Shown here: positions 33,208 through 34,988 of the stretch, piece by piece | Numbering within the stretch: position 1 is the stretch's first letter | Layout of the letters: each line of letters begins with the position of its first letter | Origin: Pseudomonadota bacterium | GTDB lineage: Bacteria > Chloroflexota > UBA6077 > JAJPGT01 | NCBI GenBank assembly: GCA_021325655.1 | Contig: JAJPGT010000049.1 | Span: 1 to 34,988, forward strand | Direction: 5' to 3' | DNA length: 34,988 bases | Made by a program: the position numbers and the translations under genes | The notes under the pieces: generated by a model | What the model saw: only the letters and a program-made list of their open reading frames with translations | What the model was told of the DNA's origin: nothing | The model's database searches: none

Positions 33208-34035
33208 ATGATCCAGGCACTTGACCACAGGGCGGCACGCCATTCGATCACGACGGCTGACGCGCGGGGCTGGATGCGCCTCGAGCGGCTCTCCGCCTGG
33301 TACGGGCGGCACCAGGCCCTCCGGGAGATCACCCTGGAGCTTGCGCCACGGCAGATCACCGCGATCATCGGCCCGTCCGGCTGCGGGAAGTCTACCCTGA
33401 TCCGCTGTCTGAACCGGCTGCATGAGCTGGCGCCAGGCGCCCGCGTCACGGGCAGTGTGCTGCTGGGCGGCGAGGATATCTATGGTCCGGCGGTCGACCC
33501 CGTGCTCGTCCGCCGGCGGGTGGGGATGGTGTTCCAGCGCCCGAATCCCTTTCCTACCCTGTCCATCTTCGACAACGTCGCCGCCGGCCTGCGCCTGAAC
33601 GGCCTAGCGCGAGGGAGCGAGCTGGAGCAGATCGTGCGGCACAGCTTGCAGCAGGCCGCCCTCTGGGACGAGGTGAAGGATCGGCTCCGCCAGCGAGCCA
33701 CAGCGCTGTCGGGTGGGCAGCAGCAGCGGCTGTGCATCGCCCGGGCGCTGGCGCTCCAGCCCGAGGTGCTCTTGCTGGACGAGCCCACCGGCGCGCTTGA
33801 CCCCGGCGCCACCCTGAAGATCGAAACGCTGCTCCAGGAGCTCAAGGCACACACCACCATTGTCCTGGTCACCCACAACCTCCAGCAGGCAGCGCGCGTG
33901 GCCGACACGACCGCCTTCCTGCTCGCCGACGACCAGCGGGTGGGAATGCTGATCGAGCATGGCCCGACCCGAGAGCTGTTCACCGCGCCGCGTGATCCGC
34001 GCACCCGAGCGTACGTGAGCGGCCGATTCGGCTGA
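33208..34035 (+). CDS. pstB: Phosphate ABC transporter ATP-binding protein
   Basis: The ATPase of the phosphate pump. Walker A is GPSGCGKST (55-63), the PstB-typical [26 protein letters not shown] stretch follows, then signature [16 protein letters not shown], Walker [14 protein letters not shown] and switch His in [12 protein letters not shown]. The signature reads GALDP, where most PstB have SALDP, a mild change. Length is 275 residues with an N-terminal extension of about 20. ATG 33208 follows GAGGAAGGGG. The usual phoU gene does not follow; 34036-34102 shows nothing recognisable. Confidence 0.95.
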   Translation: MIQALDHRAARHSITTADARGWMRLERLSAWYGRHQALREITLELAPRQITAIIGPSGCGKSTLIRCLNRLHELAPGARVTGSVLLGGEDIYGPAVDPVLVRRRVGMVFQRPNPFPTLSIFDNVAAGLRLNGLARGSELEQIVRHSLQQAALWDEVKDRLRQRATALSGGQQQRLCIARALALQPEVLLLDEPTGALDPGATLKIETLLQELKAHTTIVLVTHNLQQAARVADTTAFLLADDQRVGMLIEHGPTRELFTAPRDPRTRAYVSGRFG

Positions 34036-34102
34036 CGACCATCCGGGCGACGGCCCCTCTCGCTCCGCCTACGCAGAGCGCCAGGCCACTTCCCCCAAGC
34101 AG

Positions 34103-34177
34103 ACCAGGGCTGAGCCCGAGCGCCGCACGGAGTGGCGCGGGGATCACCAGCTTGCCGCGTCCGAAATCTTTCAGCCC
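34103..34177 (-). pseudogene. AbrB/SpoVT-type DNA-binding domain remnant
   Basis: The minus strand encodes FGRGKLVIPAPLRAALGLSP, which matches the swapped-hairpin core (G-K/Q-x-V-I-P-x-x-L-R-x-x-L-G-L-x-P-G) of AbrB-type antitoxins. Sequence before and after in the same frame does not continue the domain, and no start with a ribosome site is found. It may be a decayed antitoxin gene. The rest of 34036-34249 shows no gene. Confidence 0.4.
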
Positions 34178-34249
34178 GCTCAGCGCGTGGCGAGCCCAAT
34201 TGGTAGCGAGCAGATGCCTGCTCGGCTTCAGCAATTTATCTGCGCGAAC

Positions 34250-34819
34250 TTACGGAAATTCTCTCCACGACGCCTCCCGGATCCTTGTGTCCCTCGCAAC
34301 CTCTGCAAGCAAGTCCTTTGGCTGGTCAAAGGCATGTTGTATCCACCGTTGGACCAGCTCAGGAGAGCCAAATTCTAGCAAGTTCCTCTCTCTTTCTATA
34401 ATCATCTTATAATACTCAATATTCATCTGATGACGTAACTGATCTCTTATGGTGTTTTCACGCCGCCAAGCAATGATAATATCTGCAATAACTTTTAGTG
34501 GATTTAGAGCGCCTAAGAATTCCAAAAGTCCAGGAGACTCTAGTCGTATCCTCAGTATTCTGAGATTCAAAGAAAGCCTGAGGGAGGATTCGACTATTGC
34601 TTCGAAAAAGGATTCGATTTCTTGATCAGGCACGTGATGGCTGTGGTCTCTGAGAAAGGGTTGCAGGCTATCAGGAGGAGATGCGAAGGCATTCAGGCGA
34701 TTGTAAGATACTTGAATTCTATTCGCGAGCAGTATAAAGTCCGAAACGGACCAGCTTCCATCAACATCTAAGCGAAGAATGCCAACTGAATCTCGCTGAC
34801 GTGCCATGTCCTCAAACAT
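34250..34819 (-). CDS. AT-rich gene of unknown function, probably acquired
   Basis: A 189-residue protein I cannot assign. ATG 34819 has AAAGGAGGC seven bases upstream, the most canonical ribosome site in the window. Base composition and codon use are clearly more AT-rich than all neighbours, pointing to horizontal transfer. A mixed N-terminal region is followed by a strand-rich stretch (SLRLSLNLRILRIRLESPG), a hydrophobic segment (LLEFLGALNPLKVIADIIIAW, 98-118) and a charged helical or coiled-coil tail (119-150). An R-x4-H (RDQLRH) lies at 125-130 but the HEPN fold is not evident. It starts 27 bases after a nucleotidyltransferase gene end and may be cotranscribed with it. Confidence 0.75.
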   Translation of the reverse strand: MFEDMARQRDSVGILRLDVDGSWSVSDFILLANRIQVSYNRLNAFASPPDSLQPFLRDHSHHVPDQEIESFFEAIVESSLRLSLNLRILRIRLESPGLLEFLGALNPLKVIADIIIAWRRENTIRDQLRHQMNIEYYKMIIERERNLLEFGSPELVQRWIQHAFDQPKDLLAEVARDTRIREASWREFP

Positions 34820-34846
34820 GGTACCTGCCTCCTTTGCGGGCAAATG

Positions 34847-34988
34847 CTACCCACTACTGGGAAGGTGGAGAGGCCGGGGTGCAATCTTCTGCCGCACTGC
34901 CTCGGGATCACGGGCCACGATCAGCAGGTCGGTGTCACTGTCCCCCCGCGCCCGACCGCGCGCGACCGAGCCATACAGCACGATCGCC
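34847..34988 (-). CDS. Minimal nucleotidyltransferase (MNT-like), 5' end outside window, short C-terminus
   Basis: The minus-strand frame entering from the window edge reads IVLYGSVARGRARGDSDTDL, the G-S-x(8-10)-D-S-D-x-D nucleotidyltransferase active site with both metal-binding aspartates. In MntA/HepT modules such proteins adenylylate a HEPN toxin; others modify small molecules. Only about 20 residues follow the second aspartate (LLIVARDPEAV ... LPSSG) before TAG at 34849-34847, so the C-terminal half of a normal domain is missing unless a frameshift intervenes. The AT-rich unknown gene follows on the same strand. Confidence 0.75.
   Translation of the reverse strand, partial: AIVLYGSVARGRARGDSDTDLLIVARDPEAVRQKIAPRPLHLPSSG

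Noticed and set aside
34250..34819. HEPN toxin call for the AT-rich gene, based on RDQLRH
   Set aside because: A lone R-x4-H is common by chance, and the four-helix HEPN layout is not visible; left as unknown.

Overview
The window is GC-rich bacterial chromosome (no count was made). It uses GTG and TTG starts freely, places Shine-Dalgarno sequences close to starts, has Tat/lipoprotein-type binding proteins, and carries a FabL-type enoyl-ACP reductase. The gene complement and the tiny very basic protein at 20850 would fit Chloroflexota, perhaps Thermomicrobia. That placement is an impression from protein style, not a search result. No rRNA, tRNA, CRISPR array or complete insertion sequence was seen.

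Region 1 (1-11230) is a catabolic block. A sugar-type (CUT1) ABC importer (permease, ATPase, Tat/lipobox binding protein) is followed by a Gfo/Idh/MocA dehydrogenase, two enolase-superfamily enzymes, an ornithine-cyclodeaminase-family enzyme, an OYE/dienoyl-CoA-reductase-type flavoprotein and a DapA-family lyase. The second enolase homolog resembles the hydroxyproline-betaine epimerase / cis-3-hydroxyproline dehydratase branch. With the cyclodeaminase-family enzyme and the flavoprotein, this makes (N-methylated) imino-acid breakdown a testable guess; sugar-acid use is the alternative. The flavoprotein lacks one of the four Fe-S cysteines.

Region 2 (11367-15068) is a self-contained exporter operon: a TetR-like regulator with two tandem HTH domains, a hairpin-less HlyD-type adaptor, an ABC-2 permease and an ATPase. 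Its consensus promoter is centred in a 37-bp nested double palindrome, and the predicted transcript would be nearly leaderless.

Region 3 (15187-24905) is mixed: a zinc alcohol dehydrogenase, a decayed serine-recombinase fragment, an APC amino-acid permease with a GC-rich leader, a Kef-type antiporter, a 35-residue basic protein followed by a degenerate receiver domain, fabL with a flavin-reductase-like partner, a FUSC-type membrane protein and a divergent ProC-like dehydrogenase.

Region 4 (24966-27150) is a small redox/copper module. A SufR-like regulator with four C-terminal cysteines is divergent from two small membrane proteins, a cupredoxin lipoprotein and a small Cys-rich protein. Between them lies an AT-rich island with a consensus sigma-70 promoter and a 16-bp palindrome. 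A decayed copy of the 3' end of the ProC-like gene lies just downstream.

Region 5 (27667-34035) is a phosphate regulon: PhoB/PhoR-type two-component genes followed by pstSCAB, with TTAA boxes phased at 11 and 22 bp before pstS. No phoU is seen.

Region 6 (34036-34988) looks like accessory DNA: an AbrB-like remnant, an AT-rich gene of unknown function with a near-perfect Shine-Dalgarno, and the C-terminal end of a minimal nucleotidyltransferase running off the window.
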